A stretch of 64,000 nt of DNA from Actinomycetota bacterium (GTDB taxonomy: Bacteria; Actinomycetota; Actinomycetes; Mycobacteriales; Mycobacteriaceae). The stretch is from positions 1-64,000 of the forward strand of contig JAFDWN010000033.1 of assembly GCA_018268465.1 (NCBI GenBank), written 5' to 3'. Position 1 is the stretch's first letter. The number at the start of each line of letters is the position of its first letter. Under the pieces are notes generated by a model. The model saw nothing but the letters and a program-made list of their open reading frames with translations. It was not told the DNA's origin and searched no databases. Positions 55,218-64,000 of this stretch are shown here, in pieces. The position numbers and the translations under genes were made by a program.

Positions 55218-56117
55218 TCAGTTGGCGACGGGGCCGAGGGTGTCGCGGATCAACGCGTTGTCGGTGGTTTCGAGGTATTGGGCGATCCTGGGGTCCTGGA
55301 AGGTCTGGATCAGCTTCTGCACGTTGGGATCGTCGAGGTGTTTGTCGCTGACGACCAGGCCTCCCTCGCTGCCCTTCGGGGCTTGGTGCCGGGCCAGGAT
55401 CTGGTCCTCGGTCAGGCCCGCGGCGTAGACGTCGGAGATATGCACGACGATCGCGTCGACGTCGGCCAGACTGCGCGCCAGCTGGCCGATCGGAACCTGG
55501 ACGAATTGATAGTTCTTGGGGTTTGACGCGACGTCGGACAGCTGCGGCAATCCCGCGACGGTGTCCTTACCCGGCTTCAGCGTGATCTGTCCGGCCTCGG
55601 CCAGGTCGAGCAGGGCGATCGCCTGCCCCGCCGGATCATCGCGCAACGCGATCCTGGCCCCGTCGGGCAGTTCGTCCCAGCTGTTGTACTTGTCGGAGTA
55701 GGTCGCCTGGTCCCAGGTGAACGTGGGCGCGGCGAGGGTGAGCTGAAAACCGTTGGCCGCGATCGCGTCGTTGAGGAACGGTTGGTGTTCGAAGAAGTTC
55801 CCCGCGACGGTGCCGGCGTCCACGGCCCGGTTGATCTCCACCAGGTTGTCGATCTTGACGGGTTTGATCGTGATGCCGTGGTCGGGCGCGATGTCGGTGG
55901 CGATGTGGTTGAGCAGGGCCTCCGCGGCGATGTCGGTGCTCCACGTGGCCACTTCCAGGGTGGTGCCGAAAGGCTGGTCCCGGTTGGCCAGATTCGCGTA
56001 CACGACGCCCCCCGCGATCGCGATCACGACCGCGCTCGCCGCCGCGACCCACGGCCAGCGCTTCTTCTTCTTGATCTCGATGTCGTCGTGGGCAGTTGAA
56101 CTCAGTTGGTCGGTCAC
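55218..56117 (-). CDS. MetQ/NlpA-type substrate-binding protein, membrane anchored
   Basis: A 299-residue NlpA-family receptor. Instead of a lipobox it has a basic N-terminus and a membrane helix (WPWVAAASAVVIAIAGGVVY, about 20-40) that anchors the outer domain. The mature part includes NRAVDAGTVAGNFFEHQPFL and PFGTTLEVATWSTDIAA, typical of methionine or related organosulfur receptors. GTG or ATG near 56117. It follows the permease in the operon. Confidence 0.87.
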   Translation of the reverse strand: MTDQLSSTAHDDIEIKKKKRWPWVAAASAVVIAIAGGVVYANLANRDQPFGTTLEVATWSTDIAAEALLNHIATDIAPDHGITIKPVKIDNLVEINRAVDAGTVAGNFFEHQPFLNDAIAANGFQLTLAAPTFTWDQATYSDKYNSWDELPDGARIALRDDPAGQAIALLDLAEAGQITLKPGKDTVAGLPQLSDVASNPKNYQFVQVPIGQLARSLADVDAIVVHISDVYAAGLTEDQILARHQAPKGSEGGLVVSDKHLDDPNVQKLIQTFQDPRIAQYLETTDNALIRDTLGPVAN

Positions 56118-56161
56118 GGATGTTCCTTACGTGGTTGACGGAGCCGGAAGTGTTCGCGGGA

Positions 56162-56845
56162 TCAGCGGGTGAGCGCCTTGACGGCGCGGTCCCCCGCGAA
56201 CTGGACGATCTGGATGGTGACGATCAACGAGACCGCGGTGGCGATCATGATGTTGTCGTCGAAACGGTTGTAACCGTAGGTGATTGCCAGGTTCCCTATC
56301 CCGCCGGCACCGATGGAGCCGGCGATCGCCGAGTAGTCGATCATGGCGATGGTGTTGACCGTCAGCGCGCCCGCGAGCGCCGGGAGCGCCTCGGACAACT
56401 GGACGGTGCGAACCACCTGCACGTGGGAACCTCCCGACACCCGGCCCATGTCGGCGACGTCGGAACGCACCTCGCGCAACGCGTTCTGGACGAGACGTGC
56501 GAAGAACGGCACACCCGCAGTGGTCATCGGCACGATCGCCGCGGCGATCCCGACGGTTGTCCCCACCAGGAATCGGGTCACCGGGATGATCGCCGCCATC
56601 AGGATCAGGAACGGCAGCGACCTCCCAACGTTGACCACCGTGTTGAGCACCGCGAAGACCCGCGGGTTCGGGAACAGACCGAATTCCGATGTGTTGTGCA
56701 GGATCACGCCGACGGGGGTGCCGATGAGCACGACCAGCACCATGGTGATCCCGACCATCACCCACGTCTCTGCGTATGCGGGCAGCAGCAACTCGTGAAC
56801 CTGACTCCACGGGGTGTTGAAGTCCTGCTGGGCAAGCAGATTCAT
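56162..56845 (-). CDS. MetI-type ABC transporter permease
   Basis: A 227-residue permease with about five transmembrane helices and the MetI motifs [20 protein letters not shown] (contact with the ATPase) and [20 protein letters not shown]. It overlaps the ATPase stop by ATGA. Confidence 0.9.
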   Translation of the reverse strand: MNLLAQQDFNTPWSQVHELLLPAYAETWVMVGITMVLVVLIGTPVGVILHNTSEFGLFPNPRVFAVLNTVVNVGRSLPFLILMAAIIPVTRFLVGTTVGIAAAIVPMTTAGVPFFARLVQNALREVRSDVADMGRVSGGSHVQVVRTVQLSEALPALAGALTVNTIAMIDYSAIAGSIGAGGIGNLAITYGYNRFDDNIMIATAVSLIVTIQIVQFAGDRAVKALTR

Positions 56846-57843
56846 GCCGCTTGCTCAGTCACGGTGGATGTGGTGGCCCGAACGTGCAATCCGCGCTCGC
56901 GCAGGTGATTCTCGAATCCTGGGGGCGCCGCCGGGGAAATCGCCAGGGTGGCGCGACCCACCGTCACACCGCGAATCGCCTCGATACTGGCGCTCAGCAC
57001 ACCGACTTTCACGGAAGACAGGCCTGGCGCGGTGTGCAGTGAGGTCAACCAGTCGAGTGGCACGTCGCGTGCGGCGTACGAGACTTCCCATATCTCGCCG
57101 GATCCCGCAAGCGGCACGCTCGGACGGTCCGGAAGCAGTTCGTGGGCGAGTGAGGAGGACGGGTCGAGGATGATGGCGTCGACCGAACCGCTTTCGATGA
57201 TGCGGCCCCCGTCGATACGGGCCACCGAGTCGGCGAGCTCCCTGACCACCTCCATTTCGTGGGTGATGAGGATGATGGACAAGCCGTACTCATCGCGCAG
57301 ATGACCGACCAGCTCCAGGATGGCCTTGGTGGTCGTCGGGTCGAGACCGGAGGTGGCCTCGTCGGACAGCAGGTTCGACGGCCCCAACGCCAGCGCCCTG
57401 GCGATTCCGACCCGTTGCTTCTGGCCGCCGGACAGCTGCGCAGGCAGGTACCCCGCACGATCGGACAGCCCCACCCGGTCGAGCAGCTCGGTCACCCGCT
57501 TGCCGATGGACGCATCCGTCGCCCCCAGATACTCCAGCGGCAGCGCGACGTTCTGCGCCACCGTCCGGCGCCGCAACAGTGGCGCGGACTGGAAGATCAC
57601 GCCGACGCTGCGCCGGGCCGCGATGAGCTCCGGCCCGTCGAGCCGGGTGAAATCCTTGCCGTCCACGCGGACGGTGCCGGCGGTCGGGCGCTCAAGGAAG
57701 CTGACACATCGCGACAACGTGCTCTTGCCCGCTCCGCTGGGTCCGACGACGGCCAGGATCTCGCCGTCGCCGACCGACAGCGAGACGCCGTCGAGGACGG
57801 TGCGATCTCCGAACCGCTTTGTCAGGTTTTCGATTTCGATCAT
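56842..57843 (-). CDS. metN: MetN-type ABC transporter ATPase with NIL domain
   Basis: A 333-residue ATPase with Walker [13 protein letters not shown] (33-44), [15 protein letters not shown] and [12 protein letters not shown], and a C-terminal NIL regulatory domain (about 258-330) as in methionine importers, where bound substrate inhibits transport. A 33-codon reading frame ends six bases upstream. Substrate is methionine or a related sulfur compound; the linked monooxygenase favours the latter. Confidence 0.9.
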   Translation of the reverse strand: MIEIENLTKRFGDRTVLDGVSLSVGDGEILAVVGPSGAGKSTLSRCVSFLERPTAGTVRVDGKDFTRLDGPELIAARRSVGVIFQSAPLLRRRTVAQNVALPLEYLGATDASIGKRVTELLDRVGLSDRAGYLPAQLSGGQKQRVGIARALALGPSNLLSDEATSGLDPTTTKAILELVGHLRDEYGLSIILITHEMEVVRELADSVARIDGGRIIESGSVDAIILDPSSSLAHELLPDRPSVPLAGSGEIWEVSYAARDVPLDWLTSLHTAPGLSSVKVGVLSASIEAIRGVTVGRATLAISPAAPPGFENHLRERGLHVRATTSTVTEQAA

Positions 57844-57849
57844 GGGGCC

Positions 57850-57951
57850 TCAGTCTGTCGTCGGCGAACACGCAGCGCATACCACCGCGCCGTCGCGGTG
57901 GGGTGCGGGGAAGTCGGGAAAGCTCGTCAGAGCCAGGTGATTCCGCCGCAA
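57850..57951 (-). CDS. Possible short leader peptide upstream of metN (uORF)
   Basis: A TTG-started 33-codon frame, reading from LRRNHLALTSFPDFPAP to VVCAACSPTTD and stop, with two cysteines near its end. It ends six bases before the metN ATG, whose own ribosome site is weak, so translation of metN could be coupled to it. Mycobacterial sulfur genes are known to have cysteine-sensing upstream ORFs with Cys-run ends; here the cysteines are only two (CAAC), so this is speculative. No ribosome site is seen. Confidence 0.35.
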   Translation of the reverse strand: MRRNHLALTSFPDFPAPHRDGAVVCAACSPTTD

Positions 57952-58093
57952 TGATGCCGTGCGGGCACGGCGTTTCCCGGACTGACGGTCGCTCACGCTA
58001 CGCCCGCCCGAGCGGCGGCCACAGGTTACGGATCGGGGTGATCGAAACTGCCGGTGGACGTGGGTTGTTCCGCAGCGGCTCAGCGGATTTGGA

Positions 58094-58918
58094 TCACGGT
58101 TTGCGTGCCTCGACGAAGTACCCGCGCGGAACGCCGGGCACATCCATCGGTATCGCCGGCGCGAACCATCGGTTGCACGCGTTGCCGGCGGCGGCCACGT
58201 CGGTCACGACGGCCGACCAGCCCAGCCGCTCGGCCAGTTCGCCGGGAGCATCGGTGGCGAACAACCACGGGCACCCCTGATCGGCCATCGACTGCCGGAC
58301 GGGGCCCATGAACGGCGCCTCCAGCAAGACCTTGCCGACGATGTCGTAGAGCAGCACAGAACCCGGCGCCGACAGCTCGTCCACACGCCGGAACAGTGTG
58401 CGCACCGCGTCCTCGTCGAGATACTGCAGCAGCCCCTCGACCAGCCACACCGTGGGGACGTTCGGATCGTGAAGTTGCGCGCGCAGTGCACGGGGCCACT
58501 CCCCGGCCAGGTCGATGCCGATCGGCGCCCGGCGGCAACGTGGCCGGTCACCCGCCAGCAGATCGGCCTTCGCCGCAATCACCTCCGGCTGGTCCAGCTC
58601 GAAGACCGTGGTGCCCTCGGGCCAGGGCAGTCGGTAGGCGCGGGCGTCCATCCCCGCCGCCAGCAGCACGACCTGGGGCACCGTGGGTACCGCACGCAGC
58701 AGAGCGTCGTCCCAGAATCGGGTGCGGATGACGATCTGCTGGGTGGCCTGCTCACCCGTCGCGGCCATCGCCGCGGCAAGCAAGTCCCGGCCGGTTCGCC
58801 CGGCCAGCCTGTCGGCGAACGGATCGGTGAACAGGCGGTCCTCCCGCGACGATTCTCTGGCACGGATCGCCGCGACGAGTAAGCCCGTGTCCGCCACTGC
58901 CTTTCGACCCCGCTCCAT
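58094..58918 (-). CDS. Class I SAM-dependent methyltransferase (TIGR00027 / leucine carboxyl methyltransferase type)
   Basis: A 274-residue methyltransferase with the SAM site VVLLAAGMDARAYRLPWP and VFELDQPEVIAAKADLL, characteristic of the TIGR00027 family, large in mycobacteria. The substrate is unknown. I start at the ATG of MERGRKAV (58918), though the frame extends to 58960. It is divergent from the DinB/MDMPI gene. Confidence 0.87.
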   Translation of the reverse strand: MERGRKAVADTGLLVAAIRARESSREDRLFTDPFADRLAGRTGRDLLAAAMAATGEQATQQIVIRTRFWDDALLRAVPTVPQVVLLAAGMDARAYRLPWPEGTTVFELDQPEVIAAKADLLAGDRPRCRRAPIGIDLAGEWPRALRAQLHDPNVPTVWLVEGLLQYLDEDAVRTLFRRVDELSAPGSVLLYDIVGKVLLEAPFMGPVRQSMADQGCPWLFATDAPGELAERLGWSAVVTDVAAAGNACNRWFAPAIPMDVPGVPRGYFVEARKP

Positions 58919-59018
58919 GCAGCCATCATGCCTGCCGAGCCGGCATCGCAGTGCCGGCACCGACCGGTTGACCCGGGGTGCGCAATTCTCAGCTCGGCCA
59001 CGACTACCATCGCAGCCC

Positions 59019-59750
59019 GTGGCATCGCTGGATCACGTCGACGCGCTGCGGCGCGACGGTGAACGCATCGCCGCCGCGGCGGCGGGGCACCTGGACCGGC
59101 TCGTCCCCAGCTGTCCGGGATGGAATCTCGCCGAACTCGTCTGGCACGTCGGCAACGTCCACACCTTCTGGCGGCTGGTCGCCGGTGGGTCCGTGTCCGG
59201 CCCGGACTCATACCGCGAGCCCGTTCGGCCACACGACCCGGCTCTTGTGGACTGGTTCCGGGTCGGGCTGGCGGAAACGGTCGCTGTCCTGACCTGCACG
59301 GACCCCGCGACACCGGCGTGGACGTGGGGCCGCCGCAAGGATGTGGGTTTCATCCGGCGCCGCCTCGCCCAGGAGACCGCCGTGCATTGCTGGGACGCCG
59401 TCACCGCGGCCGGATCCGAGGAGCCCGTCGAAGCGGCACTGGCCGCCGACGGTGTCGACGAGTTCGTCGGAGACGTGCTGCCGGCGATGTCCCCGGATCT
59501 GACGGGACCCGCGCAGACGATCGGCCTGTCCGCACGCGACACGGGTGCGCATTGGCTGATCCGCGCCGGCGACGGTGGATGCCGGGTGGCGCGTGCCGGG
59601 TCCGGCGCCGACACCGGGGCGGACGCGAAGGTGACCGCCACGGCCTCGGACCTGCTCCTGCTGCTGTGGGGGCGCCGCGGCACCGATGCCGTGGCCGTCG
59701 ACGGGGATGCCGCTGCGCTGGCGCGGTTCCTGGCGCGGGCGCGGTTCTGA
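59019..59750 (+). CDS. Maleylpyruvate isomerase/DinB-family (mycothiol-dependent type) protein
   Basis: A 243-residue protein of the TIGR03083 family: LVPSCPGWNLAELVWHVGNV and RRLAQETAVHCWDAVTAAGS give the four-helix metal site with two histidines, and a C-terminal beta domain (SARDTGAHWLIRAGDGGCRV). Members are mycothiol-dependent enzymes. GTG at 59019. Confidence 0.87.
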   Translation: MASLDHVDALRRDGERIAAAAAGHLDRLVPSCPGWNLAELVWHVGNVHTFWRLVAGGSVSGPDSYREPVRPHDPALVDWFRVGLAETVAVLTCTDPATPAWTWGRRKDVGFIRRRLAQETAVHCWDAVTAAGSEEPVEAALAADGVDEFVGDVLPAMSPDLTGPAQTIGLSARDTGAHWLIRAGDGGCRVARAGSGADTGADAKVTATASDLLLLLWGRRGTDAVAVDGDAAALARFLARARF

Positions 59751-59782
59751 CCGTCCGCCGCGACGCGTGTCAGACTGCGGCG

Positions 59783-60247
59783 ATGGTCACCGTCCTGATT
59801 ACCGGCATGTCGGGTGTGGGCAAGTCCACGGCCCTGGCCGAACTCGCCAGGCGGGGCTTCGAGACGGTGGACACCGACGACGGCGACTGGATCGACGTCG
59901 TCGACGGTGAACCGCTGTGGCGTGAACCGCTCATCGCCGCACTGCTGTCACACCCCCGCGCCGGTCATCTGTTCGTCCAGGGCACCGTCGCCAATCAGGG
60001 ACGCTTCTACTCCCGGTTCGCCGCCGTCGTCCTGCTCAGTGCGCCCGACCACGTGATTTCCGACCGGCTGCGCACCCGCACGACCAACGATTTCGGAAAG
60101 TCGGAGGCCGAGCGGGCGAAGATCATGCGGGATATCGCCGAGTTCGAGCCGGTGCTGCGCTCCGCCGCCACCCACGAAGTGGACACCACACGTCCCGTCG
60201 GCGATGTCGTCGACACACTGGTCGCCATCGCCGACGGTTCGGCCTGA
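59783..60247 (+). CDS. P-loop nucleoside/shikimate-kinase-like protein
   Basis: A 154-residue P-loop protein with GMSGVGKSTALAELARRG (8-25), TVDTDDGDWIDVVDG and LLSAPDHVISDRLRTRTTND. It resembles the AAA_18/shikimate kinase-like group. Substrate unassigned. It follows the MDMPI gene by 32 bases on the same strand. Confidence 0.8.
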   Translation: MVTVLITGMSGVGKSTALAELARRGFETVDTDDGDWIDVVDGEPLWREPLIAALLSHPRAGHLFVQGTVANQGRFYSRFAAVVLLSAPDHVISDRLRTRTTNDFGKSEAERAKIMRDIAEFEPVLRSAATHEVDTTRPVGDVVDTLVAIADGSA

Positions 60248-60256
60248 CCGGGGGGC

Positions 60257-60991
60257 TCAGCGCGGTGGCGCACCCTGTGCGGCACCATTCGACGGGCCGT
60301 ACATCCTGGCGATGTCCGGCGAGTCCAGCCAGCCGGAGTAGGTGGGTCGCGACGGCCATCCCGCCGGTGAATCCAGCCACTCCTCCTGGCGCCCGAACGG
60401 CAGCAGGTCGATGAGCGCGAACGAGTGACTGAGCTGTTCGGTGCCGCGACCGTTGGTGTGCCACGTCCGGTACACGGTGGAGCCGTCGCGCAGGAATACG
60501 TTGACCGCGAAACCGCCGCCGGGCGCTGCGTCCACGTCGGCGCCGAACGAACTCTCCGACGACGAGTACCACCGCATCCGGTTGCCGACCTTGTCCCGGT
60601 AGGCGAGCGCCTCCTCGATCGGGCCGTTGGTGACGACGACGAAACGCGCGTCGTAGCTGTCCAGGAAATCCAGCCGGGTGAATTGCGACGTGAAGCCGGT
60701 GCACCCGCCGCACTGCCACTCGGCTCCGTCGGACCACATGTGGTGGTAGGTGATCAATTGCGACCGGCCCCCGAACACATCGGCCAACGAGACGGGTCCC
60801 TCCTCGCCGATGAGTGTGTACTCGGGCATCTCCACCATCGGCAGGCGGCGCCGCTGCGCGGCGATGGCGTCGAGTTCGCGGGTGGCGGCCTTCTCCCTGC
60901 GGCGCAGCTCGTCCAGAGCGGCGCGCCAGGACCGCTGGTCGACCACGGGCGGTTTGGCGGATGCGGTCGTCCGGGGGGTGGTGCTGGTCAT
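60257..60991 (-). CDS. DUF899 thioredoxin-like protein
   Basis: A 244-residue DUF899 protein: helical N-terminus (QRSWRAALDELRRREKAATR), a Cys-x-x-Cys (WQCGGCTGFTSQF) in a thioredoxin-like fold and GWLDSPDIARMYGP at the end. It is longer than the paralogue at 46100 and only moderately similar. It probably follows the GGDEF gene (six bases between them). Confidence 0.85.
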   Translation of the reverse strand: MTSTTPRTTASAKPPVVDQRSWRAALDELRRREKAATRELDAIAAQRRRLPMVEMPEYTLIGEEGPVSLADVFGGRSQLITYHHMWSDGAEWQCGGCTGFTSQFTRLDFLDSYDARFVVVTNGPIEEALAYRDKVGNRMRWYSSSESSFGADVDAAPGGGFAVNVFLRDGSTVYRTWHTNGRGTEQLSHSFALIDLLPFGRQEEWLDSPAGWPSRPTYSGWLDSPDIARMYGPSNGAAQGAPPR

Positions 60992-60997
60992 CGGATC

Positions 60998-62716
60998 TCA
61001 CCTTCGGTCGTCGAAATGGTCCTCTTCCACGATCTGACTCACCGACGGCCCGGAATTCATCGCCGGTCGCGCGTACGCGGCACTGGCGCAGTAGTGCGCG
61101 AGGACACGCATCAGGTCGGCGATGGCGGCCAGATCCTCGTGACCGTCGGCGGAGTACAGCTCAACCAGGTAGCCGTGCTCGCCGTCGCCGACCCCGACCG
61201 CGAGTACCGCGCGATATCCCAGTCGGGTCAGGAGCGCGGTCTCGGCGGCGTCGGATCCCTCAAGGCCGACCGCCGCGATGAACGCCGATCCGGAGGCGAT
61301 CACATCGGCCGTCGCCGGGTAGTCGGACAGGGGGTAGATGTCGGTGCTGGGATCGGCGATGAGCACCCACAGCCCCGACACCGGATCGCGGACACTGTGG
61401 ATGTCGCGGTAGGTGCGCACCGCCGCACCGTCGTCGGTGGTCACAGACACCGCCCAGCCCGCGGCATTGATGGATTGCTGCGCCTGCACGGCGAGGATCT
61501 CCAGCGCGGCGAGGGTGGGCAGCGGGCGCTGGGCGTCGATCAACTCGATGACCCGCCTGAGTAACGGCCCGCTGTCACCCCGGTGTGCTTTCCTGCCCGC
61601 GCGCCGCCGATCCTGGCTGCCGGGCACGATGTGCGGCGCGGCCAGGCCGCCGCTGAAACGGCCCGGTCCGAGGGTCTTGGCCTGGCGCAGTGCGGCATCG
61701 GCGTCGGCCAGCAATTCCTGGCCCGAACGGATGTCGGTCGAGCAGTCGGCGGCCCCCCAGGTCAGCGTGACCTCATCGCCGAACGTCTGGCGGATGGTGT
61801 AGCTGGCCGAGTGCGCGAAACGTTCCGCGTCGGCGAGTGTGCCCGTCGGCAGCAGGATGCAGAACTCGTCGCCGCCCAGGCGCGCCACCGTGGTGTCGTC
61901 CGCCGGTGTGGCCGTATTGGTCAACACCGTTGCCACACCACGGAGCAGGGTGTCCCCGGCCGGGTGGCCGTGCCGGTCGTTGATCTCCTTGAAACCGTCA
62001 AGATCACACACCAGAAGTGTGGGAGTAGCGGTTTCCCAGTCCAATTCGCCGAAACGGTCGTCGAGGGCACGTCGGTTGGCCAGGCCGGTCAACGGATCCT
62101 GGTGGGCGTATCGCCAGATCGTGCTGACCAATTCGGCGCGGCCGATGGCGACCGCGGTGTGGGCCGCGATCGCCTGCAGCAGCTGGACGTCATCTCGGCC
62201 GAAGCGTCTGCCACCGTCGCCCGTGGCCCAGATCTCCCCCCAGACCAGGCCGTCATAGGTCACCGGCACCGCGACTTCGCTTTCCTTCTCCACCTGGTGA
62301 AGCGAGGCCAGTGCACGTGGGTCGACGTCGTCGTCGACGGAGTTGATGTAAGGCCGGCCGTGATGGAGCAGCTGGGTGATGTGCGTGTCGTCTTTGACCG
62401 GATAGACCTCGTCGTCGGGCCAGCGTCGTTCGCCGGGTCCCAGATCGCCCACGTTGATCAACGTCCGCAGGGTGTTGTCGCCACGTTCCCAGCGGCTGAT
62501 CGACAGCGATGCGGCCGCCAGCGCCCCGAGGGCCTGTTCGGCGATGACTTCGAGAGCCTCGTCGAAATAGTTCGCGCGCAGGACCGCCTGGGATATCCGC
62601 AGCATCGTGCGCAACACGGGCAGGTCGGTGACGTCGAGTTCGTCGGCAATGTCCGACCCGGTGTCGACGCGGGAGTCACCGGCGGCGCGCCGACGCCTCA
62701 ACTCCCACTCCGGCAT
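60998..62716 (-). CDS. Diguanylate cyclase, GAF-GGDEF-GAF
   Basis: A 572-residue signalling protein. GAF domain ~30-195; GGDEF domain ~205-365 with DPLTGLANRRAL, CDLDGFKEINDRHGHPAGDT and the intact RLGGDEF (281-285); a second sensory, GAF-like domain ~390-555. It should make cyclic-di-GMP, but the inhibitory RxxD site before the GGDEF is not obvious. No EAL domain. Ligands unknown. Confidence 0.87.
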   Translation of the reverse strand: MPEWELRRRRAAGDSRVDTGSDIADELDVTDLPVLRTMLRISQAVLRANYFDEALEVIAEQALGALAAASLSISRWERGDNTLRTLINVGDLGPGERRWPDDEVYPVKDDTHITQLLHHGRPYINSVDDDVDPRALASLHQVEKESEVAVPVTYDGLVWGEIWATGDGGRRFGRDDVQLLQAIAAHTAVAIGRAELVSTIWRYAHQDPLTGLANRRALDDRFGELDWETATPTLLVCDLDGFKEINDRHGHPAGDTLLRGVATVLTNTATPADDTTVARLGGDEFCILLPTGTLADAERFAHSASYTIRQTFGDEVTLTWGAADCSTDIRSGQELLADADAALRQAKTLGPGRFSGGLAAPHIVPGSQDRRRAGRKAHRGDSGPLLRRVIELIDAQRPLPTLAALEILAVQAQQSINAAGWAVSVTTDDGAAVRTYRDIHSVRDPVSGLWVLIADPSTDIYPLSDYPATADVIASGSAFIAAVGLEGSDAAETALLTRLGYRAVLAVGVGDGEHGYLVELYSADGHEDLAAIADLMRVLAHYCASAAYARPAMNSGPSVSQIVEEDHFDDRR

Positions 62717-62828
62717 CTGTCATCCCCCGTCCGGCAAACCCGCTCCCCGCCCCAGTTCACAGAGCCTACTCACGCGCCGACGCCGTGTATGCGCATCGGA
62801 ATCGCGCCGTGGCGGATGTGAGCAACGT

Positions 62829-64000
62829 CTAATGCGCCGCAGGCATCCCGGCCAGATACTGGTCGCGGCAGGCCCGCCTGGCCAGCTTGCCGCTGGTGGT
62901 GCGCGGGATCGCGCCGGCAGGCAGCAGGAGCACGTCTGCGGGAGATATGCCGTGCACGCGTGATACGGCGGCGGCCACGGCGTCGACGGCGGGCCGAGGG
63001 TCGGCACGTCCGGTGCCCGCCGCGCGTTCGGCGACGATCACCAGCCGCTCCCCCGCATCGCCCGCACCCGCCCCGGGCAGCCGGGATGCGGGCGCGCTGA
63101 ACGCGGCGACATATCCCCGCCGCACGGTCGGTGAGGCACCCGCGCAGGTGGCCTCGATGTGCTGCGGGTAGTGCACGGAGCCGTCGATCGTCACGAGATC
63201 GGCGATCCGCCCGGTGACGTACAGTTCACCGCCGAGGTAGAAGCCCAGGTCGCCGGTGCGCAGCCAGGAGTCACCGACCGGTGCGCCGCCGGCGTGACCG
63301 CCCTCGCCGAGCGTCGACCGCAGCGCGGCGCCGAATGCCGCCCGGGTCTCCTCGGGCCTGCCCCAGTACCCCCTGCCGATGTTCTGGCCGTGCAGCCAGA
63401 TCTCGCCGACGTGTCCGTCGGGCAGTTCCCCTTCGGTGTCGGGGTCGACGATGACGGCCAGCAGACTGCGAGCGACCTGGCCGCACGACACCTGCGCGAC
63501 CGCATTGGCGGAATCGGCTGCGGTCGGTACCGCGCGACCGGCCGAGAGCCGATCCCGGTCGAGGTAAATCACCGACGGTTCGGCGTCGGGGGCGATCGTC
63601 GCGACGAACAATGTGGCCTCCGCGATCCCGTAGGAGGGTTTGATCGCCGTGCAGGGCAGCCCGAACGGCGCGAAGGCTTCGGCAAATGTCCGGATCGCGT
63701 CCATGCTGACCGGTTCGGAGCCGATGATCATCACGACGTTGCCCAGGTCGACGTCCGCGCCGGGAGTGGGTACACCGCGCTGCGCGGTCCACTCGTAGGC
63801 GAAGTTGGGCGCGGCGGTGACGACGCGGCCGGTTCGCGAGCCGGCGGCCAGTGCCTCGATCCACCGCTGCGGTCTGCGCACGAACGCCGTCGGAGACATC
63901 AGGGTGGAGTGCCCGCCATACACGGCGGGAAAGCCGATCATCGACAGACCCATGTCGTGGTAGAGCGGCAGCCAGCTGACGCCGTGGGTGTTCCGGTTCA
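62829..64000 (-). CDS. Fatty-acyl-AMP ligase (FAAL/FadD family), N-terminus beyond the window
   Basis: The last ~390 residues of an adenylating enzyme; the start is outside the right edge. Seen are WLPLYHDMGL (upstream of 63953), FGLPCTAIKPSYGIAEATLF, GDSWLRTGDLGFYLGGELYV, DGSVHYPQHIEATC and TTSGKLARRACRDQYL. The WLPLYHDMGL and HYPQHIEAT forms are typical of FAALs, which load acyl chains onto polyketide synthases. It lacks the pks13/accD4 neighbours of fadD32, so it is a paralogue, not the mycolate enzyme. Confidence 0.88.
   Translation of the reverse strand, partial: NRNTHGVSWLPLYHDMGLSMIGFPAVYGGHSTLMSPTAFVRRPQRWIEALAAGSRTGRVVTAAPNFAYEWTAQRGVPTPGADVDLGNVVMIIGSEPVSMDAIRTFAEAFAPFGLPCTAIKPSYGIAEATLFVATIAPDAEPSVIYLDRDRLSAGRAVPTAADSANAVAQVSCGQVARSLLAVIVDPDTEGELPDGHVGEIWLHGQNIGRGYWGRPEETRAAFGAALRSTLGEGGHAGGAPVGDSWLRTGDLGFYLGGELYVTGRIADLVTIDGSVHYPQHIEATCAGASPTVRRGYVAAFSAPASRLPGAGAGDAGERLVIVAERAAGTGRADPRPAVDAVAAAVSRVHGISPADVLLLPAGAIPRTTSGKLARRACRDQYLAGMPAAH

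Noticed and set aside
57844..58093. SAM-type riboswitch upstream of metN
   Set aside because: I compared the leader with the SAM-I/SAM-IV pattern I remember and could not find the core or matching helices, so only the short reading frame is reported.
62829..64000. FadD32 of the mycolic acid locus
   Set aside because: The motifs fit the FAAL family, but pks13 and accD4 do not follow; a GGDEF gene does.

Overview
The window looks like chromosomal DNA of a rapidly growing mycobacterium (Mycolicibacterium type). It is very GC rich and uses GTG/TTG starts and ATGA/GTGA gene overlaps freely. It encodes a fatty-acyl-AMP-ligase-like FadD, a second FadD, a mycothiol-dependent-type DinB/maleylpyruvate isomerase protein, a DUF732-like secreted protein, DUF2510, lipoproteins and F420/FMN luciferase-like oxidoreductases. 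I see no tRNA, rRNA, CRISPR array, phage module or intact insertion sequence. Nearly all the space is protein coding.

Layout. 1-7.2 kb: acyl-CoA ligase (fadD), a non-coding stretch with three copies of a ~20-bp repeat, a coiled-coil protein, a class III CoA transferase divergent from a PucR-type regulator, an HdeD-like membrane protein and an alpha/beta hydrolase. 7.4-10.3 kb: a frameshifted AraC remnant, a quinone-oxidoreductase-like enzyme and two RibD/DHFR-like proteins. 10.5-13.2 kb: an arsenic resistance island (two ArsR repressors, ArsI, an aquaglyceroporin and an arsenate reductase) with a clear palindromic operator. 13.3-16.1 kb: MerR regulator divergent from a class II aldolase plus CMD-like protein, then a metallo-beta-lactamase-fold hydrolase.

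16.1-20.8 kb is the most unusual part. A secreted RNase T2 is transcribed away from a two-gene overlapping operon. That operon encodes a 701-aa polytopic membrane protein with a large soluble C-terminal domain, and a 446-aa reverse-transcriptase-like protein with a YNDD centre and a glycine where the nucleotide steric gate normally sits. An unassigned ~295-bp region follows. I cannot match this pair to any named reverse-transcriptase system, and it is my main candidate for an undescribed system.

20.8-33 kb: small secreted and lipoprotein genes, then a histidine-utilisation locus. An eight-gene minus-strand operon (IclR regulator, OpuA-like ABC transporter of four genes, hutU, an M20 amidohydrolase, hutF) is divergent from a HutH-like lyase. 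The lyase has a Gly-Thr-Gly triad in place of the Ala-Ser-Gly that forms the MIO cofactor. Imidazolonepropionase (HutI) is not in the window. A near-ideal palindrome sits between the two transcription units.

33-48 kb: a membrane-anchored Ig-like protein with a DUF2510 partner, an alcohol dehydrogenase, an LLM oxidoreductase/TetR divergent pair with nested palindromes, a tandem-GNAT protein, an S4 protein, a LacI-controlled Gfo/Idh/MocA plus sugar-isomerase pair with two identical operator cores, a beta-lactamase-like lipoprotein, ArsR/SRPBCC divergent from DUF899, and an FAD monooxygenase. 48-64 kb: an AraC/VOC/UvrA-like operon, prolyl oligopeptidase, a MetNIQ-type transporter with a DszA/NtaA-like monooxygenase (probably organosulfur scavenging), a TIGR00027-type methyltransferase, DinB/MDMPI protein, P-loop kinase, second DUF899, a GAF-GGDEF-GAF protein, and a FAAL-type FadD that runs off the right edge.
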